In this document: one piece after another, positions 9,710-20,701 of the stretch
Numbering within the stretch: position 1 is the stretch's first letter
How the letters are laid out: the number at the start of each line of letters is the position of its first letter
Assembly: GCF_000485595.1 (NCBI RefSeq)
Contig: NW_014577152.1
Span: forward strand, 269,594 to 308,537
DNA: 38,944 nt
Direction of reading: 5' to 3'
Origin: Priapulus caudatus
Taxonomy: Eukaryota > Priapulida > Priapulimorpha > Priapulimorphida > Priapulidae
The notes under the pieces: generated by a model
What the model was told of the DNA's origin: nothing
Database searches by the model: none
Seen by the model: the letters and a program-made list of their open reading frames with translations, nothing else
Position numbers and translations under genes: made by a program

Positions 9710-12700
9710 ACGCCCACACATACTAACGCCCACACATCCACACATACGGACACCACACAGCTCCCCACTACTACCCGCGCCACACATACATAACGCCACA
9801 CATGCCACACACTACGGACCCGCCACACATCACCCCTACTAGCCGCCCAACATACTAAAGCCCACAAATCCACACATACTGGACACCCACATCATCCCAC
9901 ACATACAACGCCCACACATCACTGACACCCACACATACTACGCCCCCACATCACACATACTTACGCCCATTTACTAACACCCACACACCCCACACATACT
10001 AAACGCTCGCACACATCCCACATTACTTACACCTCCAGCATATCCGACAGCCCACGTATCCACACAGTGCTCTATCACCCCCGCTATGACACCCACATTC
10101 ATCCACACATTACTTGCACCCACACATCCACAAATACTTCACACACCCCCCACATACAAACGCCACACATCCACAGCAGTACTACATCCCCAACATACTT
10201 AACGTCCACAATCCACACAATCTTACACCCCCACACCACAACCATACTTGTTACACCCCCACATACTGACATCCACACATCCACACATACTTACACAACA
10301 TACTGACACCCACACGATCCACACATACCTGACACCCACACAATCCACACATACTTACACCCAACATACTGACACACCACAATCCAACAATCTTAACACG
10401 TCCAACATACTTGACACCCCCACAATCCACACATATTACACCACCATACTGACACCAGCACACCCACACATTACTTAACACCCACATACCCACACACCCA
10501 CACTAATTACACGATTACACCCCAACAACTGCACACCCACCACATCCACACATACTTACACAACCGCAACATACGATGACCCCACACCATCCACACATCT
10601 TAACACAGCACACACACCCAACATACTTACACCCACACACCCACACATACTTACACCGTTACACACCCACATACTGACACCACACATCCCACCTCACTTA
10701 CACCCAAATACTGACACCCGACACATTCCAACACATACTTACACCCAAACCACAAGTGTCACCCACATGACTAACGTCCACACATCCACAAACACTAACA
10801 CACCATACTACACCACACAACCCATCACACTCACAATCTTACACACAACATACTGACATCACACATCCACAACATACTTACACCCAACAATACTGACACC
10901 CACCATCCACATCATACTTAGCACCAACATACTGACACCCACACGAGTCACCCTACACCAACATTACTGCAACAACAGTCACACCAGCTACATCCCACAC
11001 ACCACCCACACATACTTACACGTTACACCCCAACATCCTGACACCCCAGCGACTCCACGCACATACTTACACCCAAATACTGACACACCACACTCCAAAC
11101 TATACTTACACCCACACACCCACAATCACTTACAGACCCAACATACTCACAATTCACACATACTTACACCCCCCATACCGAACAGCCCACACATCCGCAC
11201 ATGCTTACACACACATCCACACATAGTGACACCCACACATCCCACACATACCTACACCCTCACATTAGCTGAACACCCACACATCCACAATACTTACACT
11301 CCAACATCAACACCACACATCCACCACATACTTATCACCCACACATCAACACATACCTTACACCCTGCCATACTAACGACGTACACATCCACACATACTT
11401 ACATCCACACATACTGTACGCCCACACATCACACCATACTTACAAAACCACACATACTAAGCGCCCACACATCCTCATACTACACGCCACGCATACGGAA
11501 CTAACAGCATCCCTGACATACTTACACCCACAACATGCCACACTACTAACCGCGCCACACATCCTCACAACATTAACCCCACATGACTGACAACCCCACA
11601 CATTCCACACATACTTAACTCACCAACATACTAACGCCACAACATTCCACACATACTTACCACCCCAACATATAGACACCCACACATGCCACACAACTAG
11701 CCTACCTCCACAATATCTGACACCCACAATCCACACATACTTACAACCTCCACTTATTGACACCCACACATCGCACAATACTTAACGCCCAACATACTAA
11801 CGCCCACACATCCACCATACTTACATCCCCCCCCCCCCATAATTGAACACCCACACATCCACACAGTTACTACCACCCCGACATATTGACACCCACACAA
11901 TCCACACATACTTACACCCCCCAACATACTAACGCTCCACACAACCCACATCTACGGCACCCACCACTCCCAAAGACTAACGCCCCCACTAACTAACGCC
12001 ACACATCCACAACATACTTCTACACAACCCACAACATACCTAACGACCTCAACATCACACAATACTTACACCCCAACATATTGACACACCCACACATCCA
12101 CACATATACATTACACACCACATCGTAACGCCACACATCCACACCATACTTACCCACCCCCAAAATATCGACACCCCACACATCCACACACTACTAACGC
12201 CCACATTCCACACATACGCGACACCCACACATCCAACCCATACGAACACACACCACACCACACATGTACTAACGCACCACAGCCATACTAACGCCCACAC
12301 ATCCACACATAACTACACCCCCACATACTGACAACCCCCACATACCACCATACTTACACCCCCCCCATACTGACACCCTCCCATTCACACATACTAACGC
12401 CCACACATCTACACATACTTACTACCCCAGGCATACTGACACCCACAGCCCACACATACTTACCACCCCCCCATACCTGACACCCCACATTCCAACATAC
12501 TAACCCCACACATCACACATACGTAACACCCACCCCCCCCAATACTGACACCCACACATCCACACACATCAACTAACGGCCGACACATCTCAACATACTT
12601 TACACCCCAACATACCGGACATCCAGCACAATCCACAATCATACTAACCGGCCGACCATCCACACATACTTACACCCACACATACGGACACCCACATCCA

Positions 12701-13942
12701 ACATACCTTACACCCACAACATACTGACACCCACACAATCACACATACTTCACCCAACACATTTCCACACATACTTACAGCCCGCACATAACGGACACCA
12801 ACCACAATACACACATACATTACACCCCAACATACTTGACACCCACACATCCACACCATACCTTAACCGCACACATCCACACGATACATACACCCCAACA
12901 TATTGACACCCACATCATTCCACCACAGTACTTACACCACCACATCATACAACGCCCACTCCATTTTACATATTACACCCACACATACTGACACCCACAC
13001 ATACGACACGCACCACAACACGCATACCACGCCAACATCACATTAACAGCACCACCACATATGACACCACACAATCCACACATTACTTACACCGCCACAT
13101 ACTACGGCCAGCACCATCCACACATACGGACACCCACACATCCCCACACATACTTGCACCCACACATACTAACGCCCACACTAACCCACACCATAACTAA
13201 CCGCCACGCAGTCCCACACATACTTACCCAACCATACTGACACCCACACATCATAACCATACTTAACACTCACCGCATACTAAACAACGCCCACAATCCC
13301 ACAATCTAACAGCCCAACACATCCAGCACTACTCTTACACCCACATCCACACATACTTACACCCCGTACTGGTACCCCACCCTCACATCCACACCCATTA
13401 CTAAACGCCCACACATCCACACATACTTACACCCCCCATACGGACACCACACATCCTACCACATATAACGCCCACACATCCACACATACTTACACCCCCC
13501 CATATCGGACACCCACACATTCCACACCATACTTACACCCGCCACATTACTAACCCCCCACACATCCACACATACTTACACCCCCACATATTGACACCCA
13601 CACATCCACACATACTTACACCCCACATACTAACGCCCACACATCCACACATACTTACACCCCCCCCCATACTGACACCCACACATCCACACATACTTAC
13701 ACCCCAACATACTGACACCCACACATCCACACATACTTACACCCCCACATACTGACGCCCACACATTCATACATAATTACACCCCCCCTCATACTGACAC
13801 CGACACATTCACACATGCCTACACCCCCACATAATGACACCCACACATCCACACATACTTACACCCCCACATACTGACACCCACACATCCACACATTCTC
13901 ACACCCCCACATACTGACACCCACACACACTAACGTGCACAC
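9710..13942. repeat. Large CA-rich satellite array, copy A
   Basis: About 4.2 kb of the 40-bp-type repeat. In its clean right end (about 13560-13930) each unit pairs a CATACTTACACCCC motif with CATACTGACACC (or CATACTAACGCC) and CACACATCCACA. Between about 9770 and 13560 the units are disturbed by very frequent single-base insertions and deletions, which fits unpolished long-read sequence better than biological decay. Short open frames across it (Cys-Gly-Val repeats on the minus strand, Thr-His-Pro on the plus strand) are repeat artefacts. Confidence 0.95.
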
Positions 13943-15784
13943 ATGCAGAAAACCACTCACTCTACGGCTACGCAAAACGTATTGCTGAAATTGATGATCA
14001 TGTATGTAATGAGAAACTTCCAGCATGCACAGGCTTCACTTTTCAGAAAAAGCGGTGTAACTGACAGGGAGGATGGCGCATCAAAAAAACCAGTACATTG
14101 CGCCGTAGAGGGTGACAACAGACATTTGCCTAATAAATACGCCTTCATGTCATATACTTTACGTACGGAACGTAAATCTCACGTTCGCTCTTCGACACAC
14201 AACCTACACCGGGCGTCAGGTATTCATAAAGTAACTTATTCGCGCTAACCGGTCCGTATATAAACGGGAACTTTGTGTTAGCAAAAGCAGTTACGATCTC
14301 AATAAACCACGGACGCATGAACGCAGCATGATTAAACCGTGGGGCAGAAAGACTGCAACGATGTATGTAATGAAAGTCTGGCGTCAGATGCGATGTTAGT
14401 GAGCAGCTGGAATGGTTGTAGTTGTTTATCGGTTGAGATAATTAATTCGGTTAGATTGAAATAGTAAGCTCACGTTGGCATGACGTAAGAGCTCAAGGCA
14501 CTGCATAAATTACGATAACCAGAATCCATAAAACTGAATGTATTTCATAAATCAAATAGAGAAAACCCAGATCAAAATTTGAAAGATGAGCAAATGGTTT
14601 AAGAGAGAAAGAAAATGCATAAAAGCTTTATAGGGGAACGCCATCAATAAATCGAAGACGAAAATAACAACAGCATGCAGAATGAGTTTTGCCTTAATCC
14701 GACTTGATATCAAACCAACAATCCGAGTGATTAAAATATTCATATATCAGAAATGAACACGATTGCTAGTAGATTGCGACAGCGTCTTTAAGTTAATCAA
14801 AATTTAATTGTAGTATTGGCCAAAAATATTCATATAGGGATTTAACTACGCACTGAAGATAATTATGCATATGAACGAAAGACTTAGGAACGCTTTCAAA
14901 ATATAAAACCTAGCATTTATACAGAAAATGACAGAACAACAGTAGAAATGCGCAAATAACACTAAGAAATCTTACTAACACATTTCGGGTAGTAATTACA
15001 GAGCTATAATTATAACTATAATTAATCTTCATTAAGGCCAAAAACGTCAGCAGATTATGCACATTTGTAGACTATGACAGAAACATATTCAGACGAATCA
15101 TAACAATTTATCATACACCAGTGGCGCCATATGATGACAGCGGCGCTGATAACACATAGACAAAAACACCGAACGTGATTTCTCAAAGAAAGTCTCTGGC
15201 GTCTAGTAACCTTGTTTCACCCTATTAAAAACATTTATTACACAGACGCTCCTTAACTTATTCCGATCTCCCGATCTTATTCTTCACTAGCGTGTATAAC
15301 TACCGAAAAGAAGAATGGAGCCGGCAGTAAGGAAACCCACGTACGTCCAAAGCTGCTCACTGCTCGCCGGACTAACAGCAAGAGCGCTACTAACTCCAGG
15401 CGGACAATGCAGAATCACGGCTAAATACGCTCGCTCTTCGGTCAGTGTACGCGAGTTGACGAAGAACGAGCGATAATAAAGAGGGGGGGCTGTGCATGGT
15501 CCCGGGATTAGGGAATCCTATACATTGCTGCTTACAGCGTGGTAGTTACTATACTATGGTGTGGCGTGGGAGGAGCTCACCTGTACGTCCGCCTTCGTGC
15601 CAGCGTCACACGTGCCCGCTTCCCAGAGTATCTGAAACATATACGGACAGCAATACATGAGTCACATGAGTGACAATGAGTTAAACGAAGGCGGCACTAG
15701 TAAGCATCAACACGCTGAAGCAACGCGACGAAGCGTTAACATCTAACCGCCCGCGTTAACATCAAATATTAAGCGTGGCGCGTG
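13943..15784. other. Unique block between satellite and minisatellite, copy A
   Basis: AT-leaning DNA. The longest frame is 101 codons (13943-14248), and it is not kept in the matching block at 24668-26544, where indels shift it. No coding evidence and no RNA gene seen. The left 300 bases follow directly on the last satellite unit. Confidence 0.6.
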
Positions 15785-16425
15785 CTGTGGGACGGAGAGG
15801 GCCTGGCAGCGGTTGTGGGAGAGGGCCTGGCAGCGGTTGTGGGAGAGGGGCCTGGCAGCGGTTGTGGGGAGGGCCTGGCAGCGGTTGTGGGAGAAGGCCT
15901 GGCAGCGGTTGTGGGAGAGGGCCTAGCAGCGGTTGTGGAGAGGGCCTGGCAGCGGTTGTGGGGAGAGGCCTAGCAGCGGTTGGGGAGAGGGCCTGGCAGC
16001 GGTTGTGGGAGAGGCTGGCAGGCTTGTGGGAGAGGCCTGCAGCGGTTGTGGAGAGGCCTAGCAGCCGGTTGTGGGAGAGGGCCTAGCAGCGGTTGTGGGA
16101 GAGGGCGGCCTGGCAGCGGTTGTGGGAGAGGGCCTGGCAGCGGTTGTGGGAGAGGGCTTGGCAGCGGTTGTGGGAGAAGGCCTGGCAGCGGTTGTGGGAG
16201 AGGGCCTGGCAGCGGTTGTGGGAGAGGGCCTGGCAGCGGTTGTGGGAGAGGCTTGCAGCGGTTGTGGAGAGGGCCCTGGCAGCGCGGTTGTGGAGAGGGC
16301 CTGGCAGCGGTTGTGGAGAAGGCCTGGCAGCGGTTGTGGAGAGGCGCTGGCAGCGTTGTGGGAGAGGGCCTGGCGCGCAGCGGTTGTGGGAGGGCCTGCA
16401 GCGGTTGTGGGAGAGGCCTGGCAGC
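15785..16425. repeat. GC-rich 24-bp minisatellite, copy A (~27 units)
   Basis: Tandem units of GGCAGCGGTTGTGGGAGAGG followed by GCCT, with small deletions and A/G variants (GGCCTAGCAG, GGAGAAGG). Because 24 is a multiple of three, several frames stay open and read as eight-residue repeats (for example GLAAVVGE). This is a period effect, not proof of a protein. Multiple GG/GGG runs per unit make the plus strand able to form G-quadruplex-type structures. The corresponding tract in copy B is about twice as long. Confidence 0.95.
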
Positions 16426-17394
16426 AGAGCTTCCATACTAACCGCGCGCACACGTCCCACGCGGCTAGCGGGCACTGCGCTCCTTCCCAGGATCGATAAC
16501 ACCAAATGCTCGCGCGCACACAGATCTCTCGTCCACGTTGTCGCTGAGCGAGCGTGCGGGTCCGGCGCGGCGGGGGCTTCATTTACATGGCGAGGCAAAA
16601 TAACGCAGACGAATCGATGAGGATGCTATGAAGTCAGATATAAGCCAGCAAATTTGATTGCGCGCCGCTCGTTTGCTGCGCGAAATGTTCCGGGCTGCGG
16701 CTTTCGCTGGCGACCGAGGAATGATAACTGTCGTCTGCGCGAGCAATGGACGCCATTGATGCCCGGCATAATTGCAGGCCGGCTCGAATTATTGTATAAT
16801 AATGCGTTCCAATTTTCGTCGACTCGTATCAGTAATTAGATCTTGTTCACGGAACGTTCGGTATAATGTTCATTTGAAGTGACGAGTAATAGTCGGACAG
16901 GGGGAAGGAATGCGCAGCGAGGGTTCCGTGATTCTCCGGCCAGAATGACCATAAACTAAGAATAGGTTATTCTTAGAGCAACCAAGATATAGCACGAGGA
17001 CTCCAAGTGGCGTGCGACGAGCGAAATAAACGCAAGTTATGCACGAGTGTGTAATGAGAAAATCGCTAAAATAACCGTGATTTTGCCGATGTGCTCTCTC
17101 CATCTGTACCAATGAAGGCGAATTGTTTGAATAATTAACGGTATAACACGTGACGAATAACTTCGCGTGACAGTCTTGTTAAAATCAATCAGTAAATACG
17201 CTTCCAGGCGTAAAATTCATTATAGAATGCATGATGTTGACAAGAATAGAATCGAGAAAATGCCGCCGCGCACGTAATTCACGTCGACGTAAAACGAATG
17301 CATAACGAGATATATCTCATATCCCATCATTTTCCGAGAAAAGCGCCACTTTTACTATACGATGCGTAACAAGAAAAAATAGTGTCTCAAGGCT
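16426..17394. other. Unique block right of the minisatellite, copy A
   Basis: The left part (16440-16830) is GC- and CpG-richer and resembles conserved non-coding or regulatory DNA in feel only. The right part is AT-leaning. Minus-strand frames here and in the matching DNA at 27935-28930 are not conserved with each other, which argues against coding. Confidence 0.55.
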
Positions 17395-17418
17395 AATATA
17401 TATATATATAACGTATAT

Positions 17419-17432
17419 ATTTTTTGAATTTG

Positions 17433-17470
<38 letters not shown>

Positions 17471-17493
17471 ATAAAATAACAAATTCAAAAAAT
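17419..17493. repeat. Inverted repeat around an (AT)n core, copy A
   Basis: ATTTTTTGAATTTGTTAT at 17419-17436 pairs perfectly with ATAACAAATTCAAAAAAT at 17476-17493 across an (AT)n loop. A third partial copy of the arm (ATTTTTTGAATTTGTT) lies near 17577. The AT loop is longer here than in copy B. Confidence 0.85.
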
Positions 17494-17643
17494 TTGTAAA
17501 GCATGTCAGCTGAAAGCCTAAGGAAGTTATGTACGTCTCGAATGCTCGCTGATTAACATTTAAATACCCTTTACCTATTTTTTGAATTTGTTTTTTTATC
17601 TACATGGGTACACTATATATATATAAGTTCAGTTTCCAATTAC

Positions 17644-17743
17644 ACAGAAAACATTGAAATGACAACAACTGGAGACATAATTATGCATAATGGTGCATAA
17701 TGGTGCATAATTATGTCTCCAGTTGTCATTTCAATTTTTCTGT
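17644..17743. repeat. Foldback hairpin with ~40-bp arms, copy A
   Basis: The left arm runs from ACAGAAAACATTGAAATGAC through GGAGACATAATTATGCA, and the right arm mirrors it back to TTTCTGT. Pairing is nearly complete apart from one 3-base (AAC) and one 1-base indel. The loop is a short tandem of TGCATAATGG. Flanks are TATATA-rich on both sides. This is a foldback or MITE-like structure with no coding content. Confidence 0.85.
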
Positions 17744-18228
17744 ATTTATATATACACACATCTAATTCACGTAAGCATGCCTAAAAACTGTTAGCTAGAA
17801 CGGATGGCTAGCACTCCCCACGGAGTCGTCAGAGAGAGGATCAAATTAGATAAAGACATTGTCTTGATCGCGCGACTACAATGCTCTAAGCCAATCACGA
17901 GCGTGACAATTCGGTTTCAGATAGCAGCGCCACAGGATTCGTTCCGCTTTCCTCACGATGTATCGGATAAAGCTTGTTCCAACGTCTCACGCCCGCAGGC
18001 TGAGCATGATTCTGTTACAAAGCTCTCATCTCTCGTATCATGGGATTTTCTGAAGATATCGGGAGGTAAGCGTCCTTTGTTCTGTTGTTCCCATCGCGCT
18101 TAGTGTTCTGAGCATTTCAGTGGGGTTTCGTTATCGCGCAGATAACGGGTAACAGTAACGAGTATTCGAGACCGGGTCTACATCGCCTCTGTCCAACGAC
18201 TTATATTATTTGCTATGGTCAAAGCAAG
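17744..18228. other. Unique DNA between hairpin and hAT element, copy A
   Basis: No gene seen. A 99-codon plus-strand frame at 17804-18103 is not maintained in the same form in copy B because of several substitutions and indels. Several clear base substitutions relative to copy B occur here. Confidence 0.5.
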
Positions 18229-18652
18229 CAGTGGCGTAGTTAGGGGGGCAAAGGGGGCCATGGCCCCCCTGTTGATCCGAAAGTAAAAGAAAATAAATTG
18301 TTCTACTAAAAGAGAATTGTCCTTGTCAGAATGAAGGCTATACATATAAGCCTACTCAAAAGTGCCTCAAATACCATCTCCTGCGATAAACATTTTTTTA
18401 ATTCTGGGGAGACCCCCATACCCCCGCCCGTTTTCACCCCCTCCTTTTATATATCTGGTAGCATGCAGAAACAACCAACAAAAATGTCGCCTTTATGCAT
18501 GGCGCCTGAAACAAAGATTGCAAAGCTGAGAGGCGAGGGAACGTATGGTGTGGAGAGAGAGGCGAAGGAACCATTAAAATATTAAGTCATCCCACCATTT
18601 TAAGCAGTTCGCTGTTTTTGGCCCCCTGTTAAAAATAATGGCTACGCCAATG
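18229..18652. mobile_element. Non-autonomous hAT-type DNA transposon (MITE), copy A
   Basis: The left end CAGTGGCGTAG and right end CTACGCCAATG are inverted with one mismatch. Flanking 8-mers AAAGCAAG (18221-18228) and ATAGCAAG (18653-18660) differ by one base. Next to the left end is a G/C-run palindrome around GGGGGCCATGGCCCCC. About 424 bp long, with no transposase frame. CAGTGGCGTA-type ends plus 8-bp duplications are characteristic of the hAT superfamily. The cleaner copy is at 29758-30189. Confidence 0.85.
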
Positions 18653-18660
18653 ATAGCAAG

Positions 18661-19465
18661 TGAATCCCGGGTCTAGGACCCGTACACAGCACACTATTAC
18701 AGCACCCGGAGAATACACCGACGCAATACTAAGCAGAGAGATTAACTAGATGTTGCTAAATGCTGACCGTTGGCAGTAGGCGGTAAGCAGCTTATTCCAC
18801 GTTCATTGCTTCCAAGTTAAAAGTCAAACCGTCAACGCTACAGCAGACCCACCATTAACATACTGCACGCGGTTAGAGGCAGCACAACCCTGGCCATACT
18901 CATTCTGTTAATGGAACGTAAGGCATAATAGTAAACAGTTGGCGGAATATTATCTCTCGCAGGCATCACTGCGCCTGCGTGAGACAAGTATGGTAATGCA
19001 TTCGCTAATAACGTGTACGGGGCGACACGCTAGTGTACCGACTATATAAGTCGCGCTAAAAATCAGCATCGGCATGTTCAAAGCACAGCTGCATCCTAAT
19101 GGCCATAATAAGGGTAAATGACTTCACTCACCTTATCTTCCAACGATGATGATTTAAAACGGCTTTTGGCTTCTTACGGATTACGAAAATTTGGCGTCGG
19201 CGAAAACCGACACGAATGTTTGCGGATGTGTTTATTTGAAGTTTATATCACTTAGGCCTACTTGGCAAATACAAGATTCGTTGCGCATTTTCCCCGTACG
19301 TATTATTATTTTGTTATTTTTCAATGTTGCTCATACACATGCGTATCGTGAGAAGTATGGGAAGCAATGGCCTTCAGGGGACTTGATCCGCGGCGAGCCG
19401 TATTTAAGTCAGGAGTGATCCCGTGTAGAACTCCTTAGTACAGCTGTAATGTATTTTTGTGTAAT
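18661..19465. other. Unique DNA between the two transposons, copy A
   Basis: No recognised gene. A 75-codon plus-strand frame (19191-19418) is present in copy B at 30711-30986 with different ends, but the DNA is nearly identical, so this is not independent evidence for coding. A TATA-like octamer is at 19043-19050. Confidence 0.5.
19043..19050 (+). promoter_or_regulatory. TATA-box-like motif (weak), copy A
   Basis: TATATAAG followed after about 20 bases by ATCAGCATC, which loosely fits an initiator position, and then by a short ATG frame. The same motif is at 30585-30592 in copy B. AT-rich DNA gives such motifs by chance and no gene is recognised downstream, so this is only a candidate. Confidence 0.15.
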
Positions 19466-19846
19466 TACCTCCGGCAAGGAGGTTATGTTTTCGCCCCTGT
19501 TCCTTTGTTTGTTGGTTTGTTTGTCTGTCAACTGAATATCTCAAAAAAAATTACGGACGGATTTGATGAATTTTCGGGAGCGGGTTTGGTCTTGGGCAAG
19601 AACCAATCGATTAGATTTTGTTGGTGATCCGAATCCAGATCTGGATCCAGGATTTGTTTTTAATTTATTTTATTATGTTGTGGAAGACTTCGGACGCATT
19701 CAAATTCAAATTCAATTCAATTCAAAATTCATCAAAAATATCCTGGATCTATTTTTTTCAAATTTCTGAAAATTTCATCAAACTCTATATTGGGTGTACC
19801 AGCAAGATGGGGGGGGGGGCTGTTACGCTGTGGCTATACGGAGTAT
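19466..19846. mobile_element. Short TIR element with CCTCCGG ends (MITE-like), copy A
   Basis: Starts TACCTCCGGCAAGGAGGTTA, followed by TGTTTTCGCCCC, GTTTGTTTGTCTG, ACGGACGGATTTGATGA and a GATCC-rich middle, with no protein frame. The right end is damaged (CTATACGGAGTATAG), whereas copy B keeps CCGGAGGTA. From memory, the GGAGGTTATGTTTTCGCC plus GGACGGATTTTGATGAA pattern is common in dispersed animal repeats. I cannot assign the superfamily. Confidence 0.7.
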
Positions 19847-20371
19847 AGTCGAGATATATAATCGGAGGTTTGCTATCTCCGATTGCTCTTGTGTTGTTGT
19901 TGTGTTGGGAGGCACGACAGCAGGGAACGAGACGGCGCCACGAACCCCAGGTCATCATTCAACCTGAAGTTCATGTTTGAGGTCAAACGTGAAGGTGAAG
20001 GTGAAAGATTACGCTACCCGTTCTATGTTTCCCCCTTTACGAATCGAATTCAGTTAAAGACCTAACCGACTGACCATGTTAACTATTTAATAGCAGCGAT
20101 ACACGTTGCTCTTAGACGGTACAAAACACAACAGAACTTTGAATGTAAGCGGATCGCACGTAGTCCAACCATCTAATTAACTTAGGCAATAACGTAGCAG
20201 ACAATTAAAGGCGAGTGCAACGGTGTATTTGATTGACGTCAGAATATGTGCTGCTGGTAATAGTAGAATAGCAAAGGCTCATAACGTGGTATAACATTTC
20301 TGCGCTACAGGTAACAGTAGAATAACGCGTGCACATAACGTGGTAACATTGTTGAGATCAGTGTCGGCCGC
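19847..20371. other. Unique DNA up to the assembly gap, copy A
   Basis: Contains an 8-bp-arm hairpin AATCGGAG/CTCCGATT at 19860-19884. It also holds two similar stretches of the type ATAACGTGGTAT...GTAACAGTAGAATA near 20240-20350. No gene. Ends at the N tract. Confidence 0.55.
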
Positions 20372-20381
20372 NNNNNNNNNN
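20372..20381. other. Assembly gap (10 N)
   Basis: Ten unknown bases. The left flank is unique DNA that matches 31922 leftwards, and the right flank is the middle of a satellite array. The fixed small size suggests a placeholder rather than a measured distance. Confidence 0.99.
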
Positions 20382-20701
20382 CCCCACATACTACCGCCCA
20401 CACATACTAACGCCCACACATCCACACATATGGACACCCACACATCCCCACATACTACCGCCCACACATACTAACGCCCACACATCCACACATATGGACA
20501 CCCACACATCCCCACATACTACCGCCCACACATACTAACGCCCACACATCCACACATATGGACACCCACACATCCCCACATACTACCGCCCACACATACT
20601 AACGCCCACACATCCACACATACGGACACCCACACATCCCCACATACTACCGCCCACACATACTAACGCCCACACATCCACACATACGGACACCCACACA
20701 T
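20382..20701. repeat. Higher-order 64-bp tandem repeat, five units
   Basis: Five consecutive 64-bp units start at 20382, 20446, 20510, 20574 and 20638. Each begins CCCCACATACTACCGCC and contains one CATACTAACGCC. Three units carry CATATGGAC and the last two CATACGGAC. Near-identity shows recent amplification of a multi-monomer unit. Copy A shows at most one comparable unit at its left end. Confidence 0.9.

Larger units (their letters stand above)
9710..20371. repeat. Copy A of an ~11-kb duplicated segment
   Basis: The order is satellite array, unique block, 24-bp minisatellite, unique block with two TEs. It matches 20382-31927 in the same orientation. Anchor pairs: 13943/24668, 16430/27940, 18229/29758, 19466/31013 and 20365/31922. 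Copy A ends at the N gap, with only the last few bases (GCCGC) departing from copy B. Adjacent placement around a gap suggests two unmerged contigs of the same locus. Confidence 0.93.

Noticed and set aside
9710-13942. Regularly spaced repeats that might be a CRISPR array, or open frames with Cys-Gly-Val or Thr-His-Pro repeats
   Set aside because: The units are contiguous with no unique spacers, the DNA is from an animal genome, and the frames exist only because the repeat lacks stops. Frames change with each indel.
9710-13942. Telomeric or subtelomeric origin of the CA-rich satellite
   Set aside because: No TTAGGG/CCCTAA or other simple telomere hexamer runs are present. The C/A richness alone is not telomeric.
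16870-17112. Minus-strand frame beginning MVQMERAHRQ, present at both copies
   Set aside because: After the first ten residues the two copies read in different frames because of indels, so no protein is conserved.
19191-19418. 75-codon plus-strand frame largely repeated in copy B
   Set aside because: The copies are nearly identical DNA, so the shared frame is not independent evidence. The ends differ after single indels and no domain is seen.
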